A stretch of 64,000 bases of DNA from Polytrichum commune (taxonomy: Eukaryota; Streptophyta; Polytrichopsida; Polytrichales; Polytrichaceae): NCBI GenBank assembly GCA_950295325.1, contig OX485804.1:11534001-11598000 (forward strand), given 5' to 3'. A program made the position numbers and the translations under genes. The notes under the pieces were generated by a model, which was given only the letters and a program-made list of their open reading frames with translations, was not told the DNA's origin and did not search any database. Of this stretch, positions 49,144-62,167 are shown one piece after another (positions within the stretch are counted from its first letter, which is position 1; every line of letters starts with the position of its first letter).

Positions 49144-52100
49144 ATGAGAGTGACAATCGACGGGCCGCCTCATCAGTATCGGCCGGATCAGGTACAGGGC
49201 TTAATCTTTCGGCCTCACAACAAACTAAGCGAGACAGTTCTGCAATTCAGTAAAAATAGTTTAAACGAAAAAATTATCAATAAAAAAATCGCTGGCGATC
49301 TCTTCGAGCTGTAGACGGTTGAAGCTGGAGATCTGACTTGTAGTCCTTATTCTCTGAGTCCTGCAGGTCTGGTCGCGGCAGCTTGTTAAGAAATGGCTAA
49401 GCCTAAAAGATTACAAGAATCACGATTTCAATCGTGACGATGAAATGGACGCAGAGCATGGATATGACTCCAAGGACGAACACCGTGGTAATTAAAGGCT
49501 GAACCTAATTCTGTGTATGGTTCTGGTTTTCCTTGGATAATCCAGGAAAATGCCTATCATTCTTTTAGTAGATGATCAATTATGTTTCCTGCGTGCTCAC
49601 TCTTTTCTATATATGGTTCCCACTTCTAGAAATTACATCCTGGTATGCAGAATCTGCAAAGGACTTCGAAGATTTGATTGGCGAGAAAATGATTGGCATC
49701 AGCAACAGGATCAGAGACCACCATTTGAACGTTGATTTGGACGCAGTTGCTGGTAAGAGATTAACATGCTGCACTAGTACAACACTACAGAGTCATTAAA
49801 ATAGAGGTGATGCAGACTTTTAGATTAAAACACTCCCAAAATATTTTTTAAATGTATCACACATCACTCAAAACCATGTGACTCAAAATCTGCATGGAAT
49901 AATTTGCAATTCCATCAAAGTTCATGACATGAGATCATTTTGGCCGGCCCTTCGCGAGTGACAAATATAATCAGTGACAGTGCTGGATTCCATATCGTCT
50001 GTCCAATTTCAGATGCGAAGCCCTCCGTGTCCTTGCTGCGTGGCCAGTCCGAGAAACTTCATCAACAGTTCGTTGTTGATCATGAATACCGGTACTTTTT
50101 TTTCAATTCCAGAACGCCTAAGTTGCCGGATCAGCTACACGCTGTATATGTATAATGTGCATCGTAACATAAAAATTCATAGGGATCTGCTACCTAATTA
50201 TTCCTCTGCCACAAATGGTTGTATGATCAGGTTATGATCAAAGATTTCTTTTCATGGAAATATTTTCATTGGTACTGTGAACAGAGTTGGGGTGCACACC
50301 TGGAATGTTGCGGGGAAGCCGCCGCCGGATGACTTAGATTTGGAAGACTGGATAGACGTTTTGAATCCAGCTGACATATATGTCTTTGGGTATGTTCCAA
50401 TTTCAATAATTTCATCACCACGTCATTTGATTCCCCACTCCTGATAGTCACAGAAAAGTTAAGAGCTACCTATATTAGAGCAGACATTTGTGTGATGATT
50501 CCAAAATAAGTTTATTCTTTCTGCGAAGTAGAAATCATTACAATGATGCAATTCAATCTACTTGAATTGTTGTGGACGTTAATTCATTGATGCAGGTTCC
50601 AGGAGATTGTGCCATTGAATGCAAGTAACGTGCTGTCGGTGGAAGATGAAGGCCCAGCGATGAAGTGGGAAGCGAACATCCGAGAATTTCTAAACAATAA
50701 AATCGGACCCAAACAAGAAACCAAGTTGGCCAGAACTCGCAGCTTGCCATCCTATTCGAGCCACGACCATGTGGACATCATACCGGTGGATGTACCAGAA
50801 GTTTCAAATGTGAAGAAACTGCTGGGGAGCTGTTTGGGTGAAGAGGTCCTGATGAGTTCCACGTTCAGAGCGGCCGAATTAAACCTCCTGAACCAGTTAG
50901 GGGTGAACTACAAGACGGAGCTCTTCAAAAAATTGCCTGAATTATCATCAACCACTGACGCAGCGCCAATAATGCCTTTCGATGACTACTCTTGGCCGTT
51001 TGCACGAAATGCCCCTATGGCAACGGCTACGGCGGATGAGCCATCCCCTCAAGCTGCGAACCTCAAGTTCGTAGACTCTCTGTCCTTTTCGGGTGACATG
51101 GAGCCATATCAATATGTGCATCAGCAGTACTCTCGAGTTGCAAGTAAGCAAATGGTGGGACTTTTCATCACTGTCTGGATTCGTTCAGACCTCTGGCGAC
51201 ACGTCCACAATGTGCAGGTTTCCGCTGTCGGATGTGGGCTAATGAATTATCTCGGCAACAAGGTAAGTTTCAAAATTTTATGTGATGGCGTGCCCTGTGG
51301 TCACTTAGTCGATCGCCCTATTTATCTAATTTCTTGAGGGACCATGGCTTATACCCAAGGCCTTAACCCGGATCCATGCAAACTCCGAGGTTCACCCACC
51401 TAAGGCTGGAATAGTACTTGGATGGGTAGCCTTCTTAGTACTTGATTTGTGGTGCATCTTACCACCTATGCTCCACCTACTCATAGTGGGAATATCCAAA
51501 TGAATTGGATATTTCCACCAACCATGTGGGAATTGCCTAGAGGTTTGCCCTTGGGGGAGATAGGTCCCGGTAGGCTTGTCCACGGGTTGTTCAATGTGTT
51601 CACCTTCAAAAAGTCGCACTAGTCTTCGGAACCCCTCTAATTCTTGTAATGCTTGTTTCGAAAATATATATAGTTAGACTTAAACCAACTCGAAAATGAA
51701 GCAACGCCTTAGTTCATGCCGGTGGCAACATCGGAGTCGACTTTCTTTTCTTTTCTCAGCAACCACACACATAGTTGATGATGTCCTGAATCCCATGAGG
51801 CGGCTTCTTGTTCCTGACTGATGTTGTCCAGACACAGGATGTAATAAGTATCCTTAGAGCGATGATGATGATGATGAGGCTATGGGTACTACTGTCATCA
51901 GTCTCCTCTGAACTTGATGACTAATGTGGATGCAGGGATCCATTTCCGTTAGCATGTCCCTTCACCAGACAAGTTTCTGCTTTGTCAACTCGCACTTAAC
52001 CTCGGGACATAATAAAGGGGACGAACTTAAACGAAACTCGGACGTCACAGAGATTCTTCGGCGGACAAAGTTCCCTCGCTTGGTCAAGTTGCTGGGCTTG

Positions 52101-54454
52101 GGACTTCCGGAAACGATCTTAGCGCACGAGTGAGCAATCAATAAATGTTTCCACTTCATTTCATTACACTTTTTGACAATGTTGCCGATATCATTGCTTG
52201 GCTACATGTCGAGTACAAGTTAATTGTACACACCAGATTCATCATGAGAGAGAATCGTAGGATCTGAAATGATTTGTCTGTCCTGCGTTCATTTGGGAAG
52301 AGTAGTTTTGCAATATCTTGCGGTTGACTGTGAAAGTGGTTGATTGCAGTCGAGTAATTTGGCTTGGGGACCTCAATTACCGGCTTTCTTTGTCAGAGCT
52401 GGAGACTTGGAAACTCGTGAAGCTCAGTGACTGGGAATCTCTAATGAAACTGGACGAGGTATACATATGTTTTTGATTTTTTCTTTTATATTGACACCGA
52501 CATAAATTGACCTAATTACTACCGTACTTCAAATCTCCTACAATGGGTAGCAGCAGGAGTGTTACATTTTTCTTTGTTATGTGCTTGAATCTCAAATCTG
52601 GTGGTTTGGTGTGTTTGGCAGCTGAAGCTTGAGCAAGACGAGGGTCGAGTATTCGTGAATTGGAAGGAAGGGCCCATCCGTTTCCCCCCAACTTACAAAT
52701 TCATGGATGGATCCGATGAGTACGCCGGTGAAGCAACTGGCCAGGCTGGGGAGAAAAGGCGGTCTCCTGCCTGGTGATTCTCAGCTCCCGATAAAACAGC
52801 ACCTTCTCTAGAACTTGCTTCGTAATAGCTATCGTGATGCATGCACTCCCATTTCAACAATGTATGAAAATTATCCCACATTTCTGTCTTGGAGAAAATG
52901 CGGCGACTTACTTACTGTGTGGGGTCAATCAAGAAAGAGCATTAAGCTTGCGGGCAGGAATTGATCTCCTAATTATTCCCGTTTTGCAACATTCCTTTGT
53001 TTGTAGGTGTGATCGTGTCCTATGGTATGGAGACCGCATGAGACAAGTGGCCTATAGACATGGAGACTCAAGGCTGTCGGATCATCGTTCCGTTTCGGCA
53101 ATCTTCTTGGCAGAGGTGGACGTCGTTAACCCTAACAAATTAAGGAAAGCCTGCGTGTTACCAAAGGACGTGGAAATAGATTTGGTGGCCAAGGCAGTAG
53201 TACCGAGGGTGGCACCCATCATTGATGTCGAGAAATTGCAGAACAACGAAGTGTGGTCCACCATCTTGTGAGTTAACCAGACATAAGTTTCTTCACCTTT
53301 TCTTCATGCCTTCTTCATCTTCAGTAAAGCATTCATCAGGTCGAAAGAAATTGGAAACTGCAATATCATCATAAACACAGGAACCCACAGAAATATACGC
53401 AATTTAATCAACTTATTATCACAGAATCTCTGGCCGGCGCTTGAAATTGCAACTCGGCATCAATTCAGGGAAGTGAGATCTGGCGAACGTTGCATATTGA
53501 GAAACTAATTGGCTGTCCGGGAAATTGTTGATGCATTTGGTGCAGGAAACATACGTTGCCGGGTCGTCTTCGGAGGTACTGGAGCACGAATTCCAGACAG
53601 ATTCAAACCGTCCCATCCCAATTTTCAGACAATGAAAGTGATTTGGACTCTCCCGAGGCAGCAGGCAGGCTTGCAGACTCGGTATGTATATTGTTTCAAT
53701 TTTTGAGATTGCATGCTCCTGCAACATTGGGATAAGTATTCTACAATCTGTTGCACTTGTTTGTGAATCCAAAGCCATTGCAGCAATAATAATGGGTTGA
53801 AACCATACGCATTGAGGTTGAATCTGGAAAGTTTTTACGGTATATTAGCTTCAATAGGCTCCATGATTAGGCAAATGGGTTAGCATATCGAGTCTTAACC
53901 AGCGTTGTTTGGATATTATCTGTTTATTTATAATATTTGGATATCTATAATGAGGATTTTCACATTTTTTTCGATACCAATTGGAGATCAATCTTTCATG
54001 GTATTTTTGTTTCAATACCATTCAGGCCTATAGATCATGCAAGAACCTTAGGCAAAACAATTAATAACTCGGATATATAAAAATGCTCTCACTTGGACAT
54101 ACCCACCAAATATCAAGATGTGACTGGTGTTACAATTTTGTTACCCACAAATAGGTTCTTTATACCATCATTGATGTTGATTATTGATACCATGCTGTCA
54201 TCCATATACCAATCCAACATTGGTGTTAACATTGTTATGGACATGAAACAATTTCTAATTTTATCCCATCATCACTATGAATGTCGCAGGAGGCCACAGC
54301 TGAAGTTGTAGAGCAAGCACATGGGGATCGCCAAGCAAGAAGAGCAGCTGAAGTGAAGAGCTGCAAAATTGAAACCTGGTGTCAACGCCCTGAAGATCAC
54401 TTGAGACCCACTCAAAGTATGCCCATAGTATCAAAATATCCACTGATCCGCTAG
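49144..54454 (+). CDS. Type I inositol polyphosphate 5-phosphatase
   Basis: Hydrolyses the 5-phosphate of soluble inositol phosphates such as Ins(1,4,5)P3, ending calcium signalling; plant CVP2/At5PTase1-2 group. Exons: 49144-49191, 49367-49487, 49630-49752, 50013-50091, 50285-50389, 50596-51262, 51936-52129, 52350-52458, 52622-52773, 53007-53267, 53546-53681, 54290-54454; 719 aa. The endonuclease/exonuclease/phosphatase fold shows VGVHTWNVAG (109-118), FGFQEIVPL (Glu146), SHLTSG (384-389), WLGDLNYRL (Asp437, Asn439), CDRVLWYG (518-525) and LSDHRSV (Asp542, His543), so all catalytic motifs are intact. The N-terminus SRQLVKKWLSLK is the usual plant start motif. The long exon 6 includes a variable linker. 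The last two exons add a hydrophilic tail; without splicing of intron 10 the frame stops at once at TGA 53269-53271, giving a 620-aa form. The 16-codon exon 1 is the least certain. Confidence 0.92.
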
Positions 54455-56526
54455 TTTCTTGCATAACTGCTACTTAACTTAATTAGTTCCCTGATGACAC
54501 AAAGACATTATCATGGCCTTCAAGATAATAGATTTTAGACTACCCACAGCCCGACCATCACATGGCATGTAATTTGTCAGACAGATCACAACAGTTAATA
54601 GATGACCTTGGGCTGTCACATTACATGTCATCCTGATGGAGTCCTCGCTAATTCAGTGCAGTAACCCATGGAGTGTCAGCACTTAATTCCTTGCAAGAGT
54701 TGTATATTTTCCAGGTGATACCCGCTATTTTTGTTTTCAATACCATTCTGAGATGTTAGTTTCCAGGACGCTGATCTGCAATCCAAAATGTGATTTATTG
54801 AATACTGTCTACATACATGCTCAATGTGTAACTGCGACAGATGGGTGTTAAGTGGCTTGTTTTTCTTGTTTTCCATCTTCTATTGATCGGAATTATATTG
54901 TCAAAATTGTATTGATTAGAAAAATTTATGATGAAACATCAACAAAACTCAGATTGAAAATCAGACCTCCTGTGATTAAGTTATGGTTATCGGGAATGCA
55001 TGCTTGTTAATACCTTAATACATAGGTCCTTCCGATTGTGTTCACTGTGGAGAAGTCAACAAAATTTGATGTCATATTCCAATTCTTTTAAACACGTGTC
55101 TTCATGGTGTTTGTTCTTTGATCCTCACCTAATCACACATCAATCAAATTTGCTGGGTGTCTGGTTAAGAAAGTTATCAAATAACACCCTCACATTTATG
55201 GGGAATCTTGTGCCTCCATTCTCCAGGTTTTGTCCACTTTACCACATGTATGTGTTTCCCAAGGTTACACATTGCCCAAATTTCTGTGTGTTTCAACAAC
55301 CTTGAATGCATGAATGTAATGGCAGTGTTGCACAATTTAGCCATGCAAAGGCTGTTGTTCATGAATTACTTTGTACTAAAATTAATTGGGGAATCTTTGC
55401 ACATTTTGCATCGACTGAGTGTACTACCATGGAATGCTTTTCGTTTAACAATGCAAGTGTCAAACCATAATGTCCATATGAAATTTGGCAGTTTTCCTAC
55501 CAATCAACAAATATGACATGTGACAAATCTCTTGGAAATTATAATGAAATTGTGTACGAAATGACACCCTCGCATAGTACATCTAATTACCAATTCCCAA
55601 CATAGATCCAAAACTGTTTGTGGTGTATAATATTCTACAGCAAGATGTCAAACGGGTGCACATCATTTGAAGGATCTATGTTTCATCCACTAATAAGGAG
55701 ATTAAATTCAAACAGGACTAATAACAATATCCAAATGCTGTGGCCTGCATTCCACACATTGTAAGCCACTAATTGACAAACACCCTTGAACTTGGCACAT
55801 GTTGCTTTGCCTTTCTGCAAGAATCGCATTCTAGTAGGGCAGAAATAGCCTCGTCCTTTAAAAGTCAACCATCATTTAGGCTCTTATTGATCTATAATTT
55901 ATGATAGAAATGAGGTAAGGAGTAACATTCTAAAATGTAACTTTAGGTGAAGGTATGCACCCTAATGATGAGGGTCATATGGATTTCCATAAGCATTTAT
56001 AAATAGGTAGCGAAATCAATTACACAAATTTTCCTTGGTATTTCCTGCTCAATACTGAAAATGATGCACTTCAGTATTGTTTATATAGCTCTGGTATGTA
56101 TGCATTGTTTTTGTAGAAGACTATTTATGTAGTTTACAGCATATAGTCAAATCTTCACAACTGGTTCCAATGTGTTATTACAGGGACTCTTGTCCAATTT
56201 AAAGGGCCGCATACACGGAGCTTTGCTCCACAAATAACTCTCATGCATCACCTGTAATCATAAACTGGTACAATACTGCCTCAAGGAGCAAGTGATAGAG
56301 AACCCAAATCTCAAAAACCCTCTACCCTAAATCTTCCAGAACTTGGGGTGACCACTTCATCTTCTCCGATCAGTCAGCCAATACTCTGATTCAAATAACT
56401 CTAGGATTCTGAATTAAGGTACAGGTAATCACAAAGACTTCTGCAGTGAAGTGTACGAATTTTTCTAACCTTGCTTGATGAGACCAACTAGCTTTTGAAA
56501 AAAGCCACGGAGTGTTGAAATTATGC
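54455..56526. other. Intergenic between convergent 5-phosphatase and HHL1-like genes
   Basis: No gene supported. About 54930-55310 is a diverged copy of the repeat at 2740-3010 and 16800-17000. The ends should hold the two 3' UTRs. Confidence 0.5.
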
Positions 56527-59500
56527 TCATTTCTTGTCTTTTGACTCAGGAGCCTTTGCTGCTTGGTCTTGCGAGGTAGCCGGTAGACTGGACATGCTGC
56601 CAAACGAATCCTTGACGCCACCAAAAAAGTCCTTCACTTTGTCCACCACTGATTTCAACTCCTCTTGGGGAGGAATCTGAGAAATCCAAGGAAAAGGTTA
56701 GTACTTGTAGTGTTCATCAGGTGCTCATACTGAGATGCGTAGTATATTGACAAACGAACTCAAGTCGACAACCAGTTTCACAGCTCAATTGAAAGGCATA
56801 AAATAGAGTGTCAGTTCAACAAAGACTGTTCCTCTGAGACCAGCCAATTTAGACATGGGCGAAAAACTAACCACGACAACATCCGTGCCAAACATGGCTG
56901 ACTTGGGATTCTTGGGGTCCTGGAAGACAAACAGAACAAGATTGTCATGTCTGCTTAGATTTGTGGAAATATGAAAAGTACAGAACTACCTGTCAGACTT
57001 ACCTCCAGCTCAGAGCATAATGCTGACATTTCTTTCAAAGTGACAAAATTGTTACTAACCATAATCTTGTAACCATATTCGAAACCAGTTGCAGCCTTCA
57101 ATACAGGGTACTGTTTGATAGCTGTTGATCGAACTGCTCGTTCATCCTACACAAAGCCAGAATTTCAACAAATATGAATTATGCAAGTCATACAAACATC
57201 AAGTTCAAGGAACTCCATCACCATGGACAGAAAAGTTTTATGGCACGTTGTGATGTAAAATGTGAGGACAAATGTGGAATTTTACAGGAAGAGCCAGAAA
57301 GAAGAACTCTAGTTGGAAAGTTCTACATCCTCAAACACATCCATAATTAGAATTTATGGCATGTTGTCGCCACCTGACAAAACTATACAAAGTTGAAATC
57401 ACACCACAAAGCTTTGAGGAGGCATTGATTTACATGTGTCCAACAAAATACTGGACTTGCCCAATAATCTGTAAGATGCAGAAACCTTGTGATGGAAGAT
57501 GGTGCCAGATAAAGAACCAGAGAAATTGCATTCAACTCCACAACGCAAATGGATGTAAATTTACTTTACCTTGTAAATAACACCAGCAATGTTCCGAGTC
57601 AGAGTGCCTTCATACAGCCTCTTTCCCAAATCATTCTTCATAGCTCCAACCATCAACTTGGCTGTGGTACCCCCGGTCACTATGCTCAATGGATACCACC
57701 TAGGGACCTAATGACATAGCCACGTCAGTTAAGAATCCCCCAAATGAAAAATTTTAAACCTGTAACTCTTGTCATCTGATGTCTCAGCATATTACCCCAC
57801 ATAACACAACGACATATCTATTGACGATCTTCGAATGCCCAGCAAGGACAAGATTGAATAAACGAGTGCCCTGGCAAGGGCCGTGAAAGGTCCAGAGAAA
57901 GCCTACGTTTTCCATCATCAGCACTCTATCATCATTCAATAACTGCTAAGTGAACTCTTACGAAACAAAGTAACACTTATCCCCTCAGATGGAAGAAGTG
58001 TGCAACCTCTTCTTGCCACAACAGCCACCAGGATGAAAAAAGTAATAAGGATATTCTGAGCAAAAGGGGAGAGAACGTGTTTGAAGGAATCAAGTGGTCT
58101 TGCAACACCTCTGAATCTTAGAGTGGGTCAAAAACAAAGCCGCTCACAAGATCACCTACTGTAAAGTAAGAATATCTCTGCCCATGAAACTTACTGAATT
58201 CACATCAAGTGATCTTTACTCACATTTCACATTCCAAATGCTCAATTCCATGCCTACTCAATCCTGGTTACCACTTTTCATAGCCTAATCTTAAATAGCC
58301 TTCAGATTGTTGCAAACTCTTAGAGAGTGCAACCTCCTCTTGCCACAACATCGAACTTGATGAAAAAGTAATTAGGATATTACGAGAGAAAATGTTCGGT
58401 AGAGTCAAGTGGTCTCGCAACACCTCTGAATCTTAAAGTGGGTTCAACAACAAAGCAGATGAAGAGATCACCTAATACCGAACAAGAATGTCTCTGCCCA
58501 TGGAAACTTACTGAATTTACATCCAGTAGTAAACTTTACTCACCAATATCCAAATGCTTAATTCCATCCCTACTCATTTCTGAGTACCAATCTTCATAGC
58601 CTAATCTTCATAAGCTAATCTTCCACAGCCTTTGAGAATGTGCAAACCCTCAAACAAAATTTGAGCCGATTCAACCACATGCGTAAAACCCTGGGAGATC
58701 AATATTAAAGGGAAAGAACAAAATTCACATCCACTAACCTTTACTCTTATTTCAAATTCCAGATGCTCTCAATTCCATGCTACTCATTTCCGATTACCAA
58801 ATCTTCGTATCCTAATCTTACATAGCCTTTGAGAATGTAGCAAACTCTCAAAGAGTACGACCTCCATCAAAAATTAAGGATATTGCGCGAGAAAGTGTTC
58901 GGGAGAGTCAAGTGATCTCGCAATACCTCTGAACCTAAGAGTGGGCAATAAAAAAGCCGCTGAAGACATCACCTACTACAAAGCAAGAATGTCACTGCCC
59001 ATGGAAACTTACTGAATTCATGTCCAATAGAATTCTTTACTCACATTTCACATCCCACATACTCAATTCCAACCCTACTCATTTCCGGTTACCAATCTTC
59101 ATATCCTAATCTTGTATAGCCCTTGAGAATGTGCAAGCTCTCATACCAGAATTTGAGCTGGATTCAACCACACGTGTGAACTCTAGGAGACCAATAATTA
59201 GACAAAATTAAGAAGTAGAGTAGTTGGAGAGAGTCGGGTTGATAAGGTGAATTTCTTACATTTTTGGTTCGAATGAACAAGACAAACTTGGGGGTGTCAT
59301 CGCCTTCCATGTTGGGCATCGCAGGCATCTGCTGGCGGTTCGGTTGCCTTCCGGGCATTCCGAGGCTGCGTCTTCCTTTCGCCCGCACAGACACCACTCC
59401 ACCCTTTGCAGGATGCTCTTCGCTGGCCACTCGGCCGCTCACACAGGGCTTCAACGAAGCGCTGCTGCTTCCCAGCACGAAGGACGTCTGATGTGCGCCC

Positions 59501-59577
59501 AACGATTGGCGTGAGCCTGATGATGATGCCTTAACTGAGGGGCAGAAACTGGAAGCACAGGGGTTAAGTGCCGCCAT
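56527..59577 (-). CDS. HHL1: HHL1-like chloroplast protein (photosystem II repair)
   Basis: Resembles plant HHL1, a thylakoid protein that protects photosystem II in high light together with LQY1. Exons (minus): 59260-59577, 57570-57707, 57003-57146, 56872-56919, 56527-56676; 265 aa, all junctions in frame. Residues 1-60 are Ser/Ala-rich with few acids (MAALNPCASSFCPSVKASSS), a plastid transit peptide. The conserved core runs from about 95 to 240: PKFVLFIRTKN, VPRWYPLSIVTGGTTAKLMV, LTRNIAGVIYKDERAV, IKQYPVLKAATGFEYGYKI, IPPQEELKSVVDKVKDFFGG. The tail is hydrophilic (ESKDKK). I see no obvious long transmembrane helix in the mature part. The ATG lies 2 bp from a (GA)n run. Intron 1 (1.55 kb) is filled by tandem repeats. 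The family name comes from recalled conserved blocks. Confidence 0.82.
58001..59150. repeat. Tandem ~320-bp repeats in intron 1 of the HHL1-like gene
   Basis: Landmark TGCAACCTC(T/C)TCTTGCC starts units at 58001 and 58328. The word CAAGTGGTCTCGCAACACCT recurs at 58090, 58398 and (changed) 58908. ATTCCATGCCTACTCA.. and CATAGCCTAATCTT also recur. About 3.5 units, the third with an internal deletion. Confidence 0.8.

Positions 59578-59579
<2 letters not shown>

Positions 59580-59618
<39 letters not shown>
59580..59618 (-). repeat. (GA)19 microsatellite touching the HHL1-like start codon
   Basis: Perfect CT run on the plus strand, GA on the sense strand, ending 2 bp before the ATG. It therefore forms the 3' end of the 5' UTR. 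Confidence 0.9.
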
Positions 59619-59619
<1 letters not shown>

Positions 59620-59769
59620 GTCGATCGATGCTACTACGCAAACTTCCCACGAGCTGAAATTGGCGGAAGAGTCCGAAGCGCTCAGTCATGCGGAGAAAGG
59701 CAGGAAGCCAAGAAGCAAGGGTGGAAGTGGATAGGGTGCGACTCCAGGCTCGGCAAGAGGCTCGGATAT

Positions 59770-61030
59770 CCACCAGCCCAGCCAAGCATACCGACGGGCA
59801 GGCATTAAACACCCCCATACGAACTTCGGGGGTGTCAGATCCGGGCGGGGGAAACTTTTGAACCCGAAAACTGCTGCCCGTCCCCTCCAACTTCGAAGAA
59901 AAACATTGCTCTTGCATTCTTGAAGGAAGGTTGCTTGACTACAAATCTTATATTGAGTGTATTTTGTCTTCAAGGTCCGAAATCCAATATATATGTTCAC
60001 TCCCATTGAGTAAATAAGTAATTGACTGGGATTTCATTATCAAAGTGAAATTGTCAATAAAGCATGTAATTGACTTGGAAGTCAAAAATGTTACAAAACC
60101 CTCACTAGCACTGAGGTTATAATTTTTGTGAATTACAATTTGACATTGTGTTTTGTCATTTCAAAATGACACTTAATCTAGTATGACGATTTAGTATGTA
60201 CATTTTATAATATTTTAGGTAATGTCGTCTACTTTCACATGTATTCATATGCATTCATTAATTAATTAAAACTGAAATTAATACATTTTTAGAATTAATT
60301 CACTGGAATTAATTCCAAAAAATAAATATTTTAATTAATTAATTCCAGAAATAAAATATTGGAATTAATTCACTGGAATTGATTCCAGAAACTAATTCAT
60401 TACAGTAAGTACATTTTATAATTAATTAGGTTTACTTAACTTGGTAAGCATACTTTCTGATTTATTTGGGATTAATTAGGATTAATCAAGATTAATTAGA
60501 CTTAATTACATTCAATCACACTAAATTAGTTTGAATGCGTATGAATATATGTGAAAGTAGAGGACATTACTCAAAATATTATAAAATATACATACTAAAT
60601 CATCACACTAATTTAAGTGTCATGTTAGAATGACAAGGACAATTTCAAATTGTAAGCCACAAAAATTATAACCTCGATGCTAGTGAGGGTGTTTTGTAAT
60701 ATTTTTGACTTCCAAGTCAACTACATGCTTTATTGACGGTTTCACTTTGACAATGAAATCCTAGTCAATTGCTTATTTACTCAATGAAAGTGAACATATA
60801 TATTGGATTTTGGACCTTGAAGGCGAATTGCACTCAATATGGGATTTGTAGTCAGACAGCCTTCAAGAATACAAGGGCAATGTTTTTTTTGAGGTTGGGC
60901 AAGGCGGGCAACAATTTTCGGTCGGGTTCAAAAATTTCCCAGGAGGACTACCCCCGCTCGGATCTGACACCCCTGAAAGTTCGTACGGGGGTGTTTAATG
61001 TCTGCCATAGCGTTTGGGGGTTGGGTCCCG
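59770..61030. mobile_element. Foldback transposon, ~1.26 kb, upstream of the HHL1-like gene
   Basis: Two long inverted arms (about 59770-60260 and 60530-61030) around an AT-rich middle of repeated GGAATTAATT words. Outer ends: TTAAACACCCCCATACGAAC (left) and, complemented, TTAAACACCCCCGTACGAAC (right). Shared interior blocks are CCAATATATATGTTCACT, ATTTACTCAATG and TTACAAAACCCTCACTAGCA. No transposase; target-site duplication not fixed. It begins about 150 bp upstream of the (GA)n run of the HHL1-like gene. Confidence 0.8.
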
Positions 61031-62167
61031 CCAGCCAATGCTTTTGCTCATCCCAGAACATGTATGAATTTGATATTAAGGTAGATGGGTCGTAAATGAT
61101 TATTTTTCCCCAACTACACAAATTATCCCAATTAGTGAGGGAGGGCTAATAATGAGTGTGATTAATTAGTGAAGGAAATACTAAATTATTTACGCTATGA
61201 AATGAAATTAGTGTCACCAAACGATTTGGGAAGTACTATTCATCTTGGCAATATTCACTAAAAATATTATTCGTAATAGCATATTCACTAACGGTAGCAG
61301 CACTATTCACTTTAAAAAAAGACTTGAAGTCTATGGTAAATGAGCATGTATTCATGAATTTAGCATCACTTGGCGAAAAATTTAGTCCTCACTATTTTAT
61401 AAACTTGGCAAAACATTGCGTGTTTTGAGAATTTGAACCACACGCACTAGTGTGAAGATAGTTGTGTAATGGTATTCTAGCAATATGTGGGCTATGGAAA
61501 GTACAATTCAAAGTTTTGGGTTCACTACGCCCCACATTTGTGCATGGTAGCACTTTGCAAGAAGAGATAGTGATACATGGTATTCTATAGTCTTTCATTT
61601 ATCTTTGTCTCTTTTGCAGTTTTATGTAGGAAAACAATTAAATATTGGAGGCCTCTTCATGTGTGCATACTACGAATTGCACCTAACATTTTGAATTACA
61701 CTTGTGTCTAGTTTAGTTGTTTTGGTGAATTATGCCATTTTAATTTTTCACATCTTTTCTACAAAGTTTGCATATTTGTGCACATGTTTGCTTGTGTATT
61801 ATTATCTCAGTGTGGTTGATTTTTTATTTCCATATCCACATAGATTTTCCCTTGTTAGTATATTGTTTCTTGCATAATTCTTTTGTTTAAAATGGCACTA
61901 TATCTTCCTTGCCTTATCCCTACATGATGCTTCAATGCATCTTTGTAGTTATAAATTGATTGTTCAAATGCAGTATGTGCTTGCTATATAATCAACATTC
62001 CTCCCATTGCTCACTTGCCCCAAGTGCATTAAGTGTATATATTCTACCTAATATGTCCATGGAATTAAAATATGTCAAACATGAGCATGCTCATGAAATA
62101 GCATTCTTGCTACCAAATCTTGGTGGTTACTCCTTGTAGTTTGAGAAAGTTATCATCAACTTAGGTA
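61031..62167. other. Intergenic, no gene seen
   Basis: Includes an inverse partial copy (about 61140-61380) of the repeat at 15460-15850 and 44620-45050. The rest, 61400-62160, is AT-rich with nothing I can name. Confidence 0.45.

Noticed and set aside
53419-53778. 119-codon minus-strand ORF
   Set aside because: Antisense to exon 11 of the 5-phosphatase, which fits the plus-strand gene in frame and splice phase.
59264-59491. Plus-strand ORF of 75 codons
   Set aside because: Antisense shadow of exon 1 of the HHL1-like gene.
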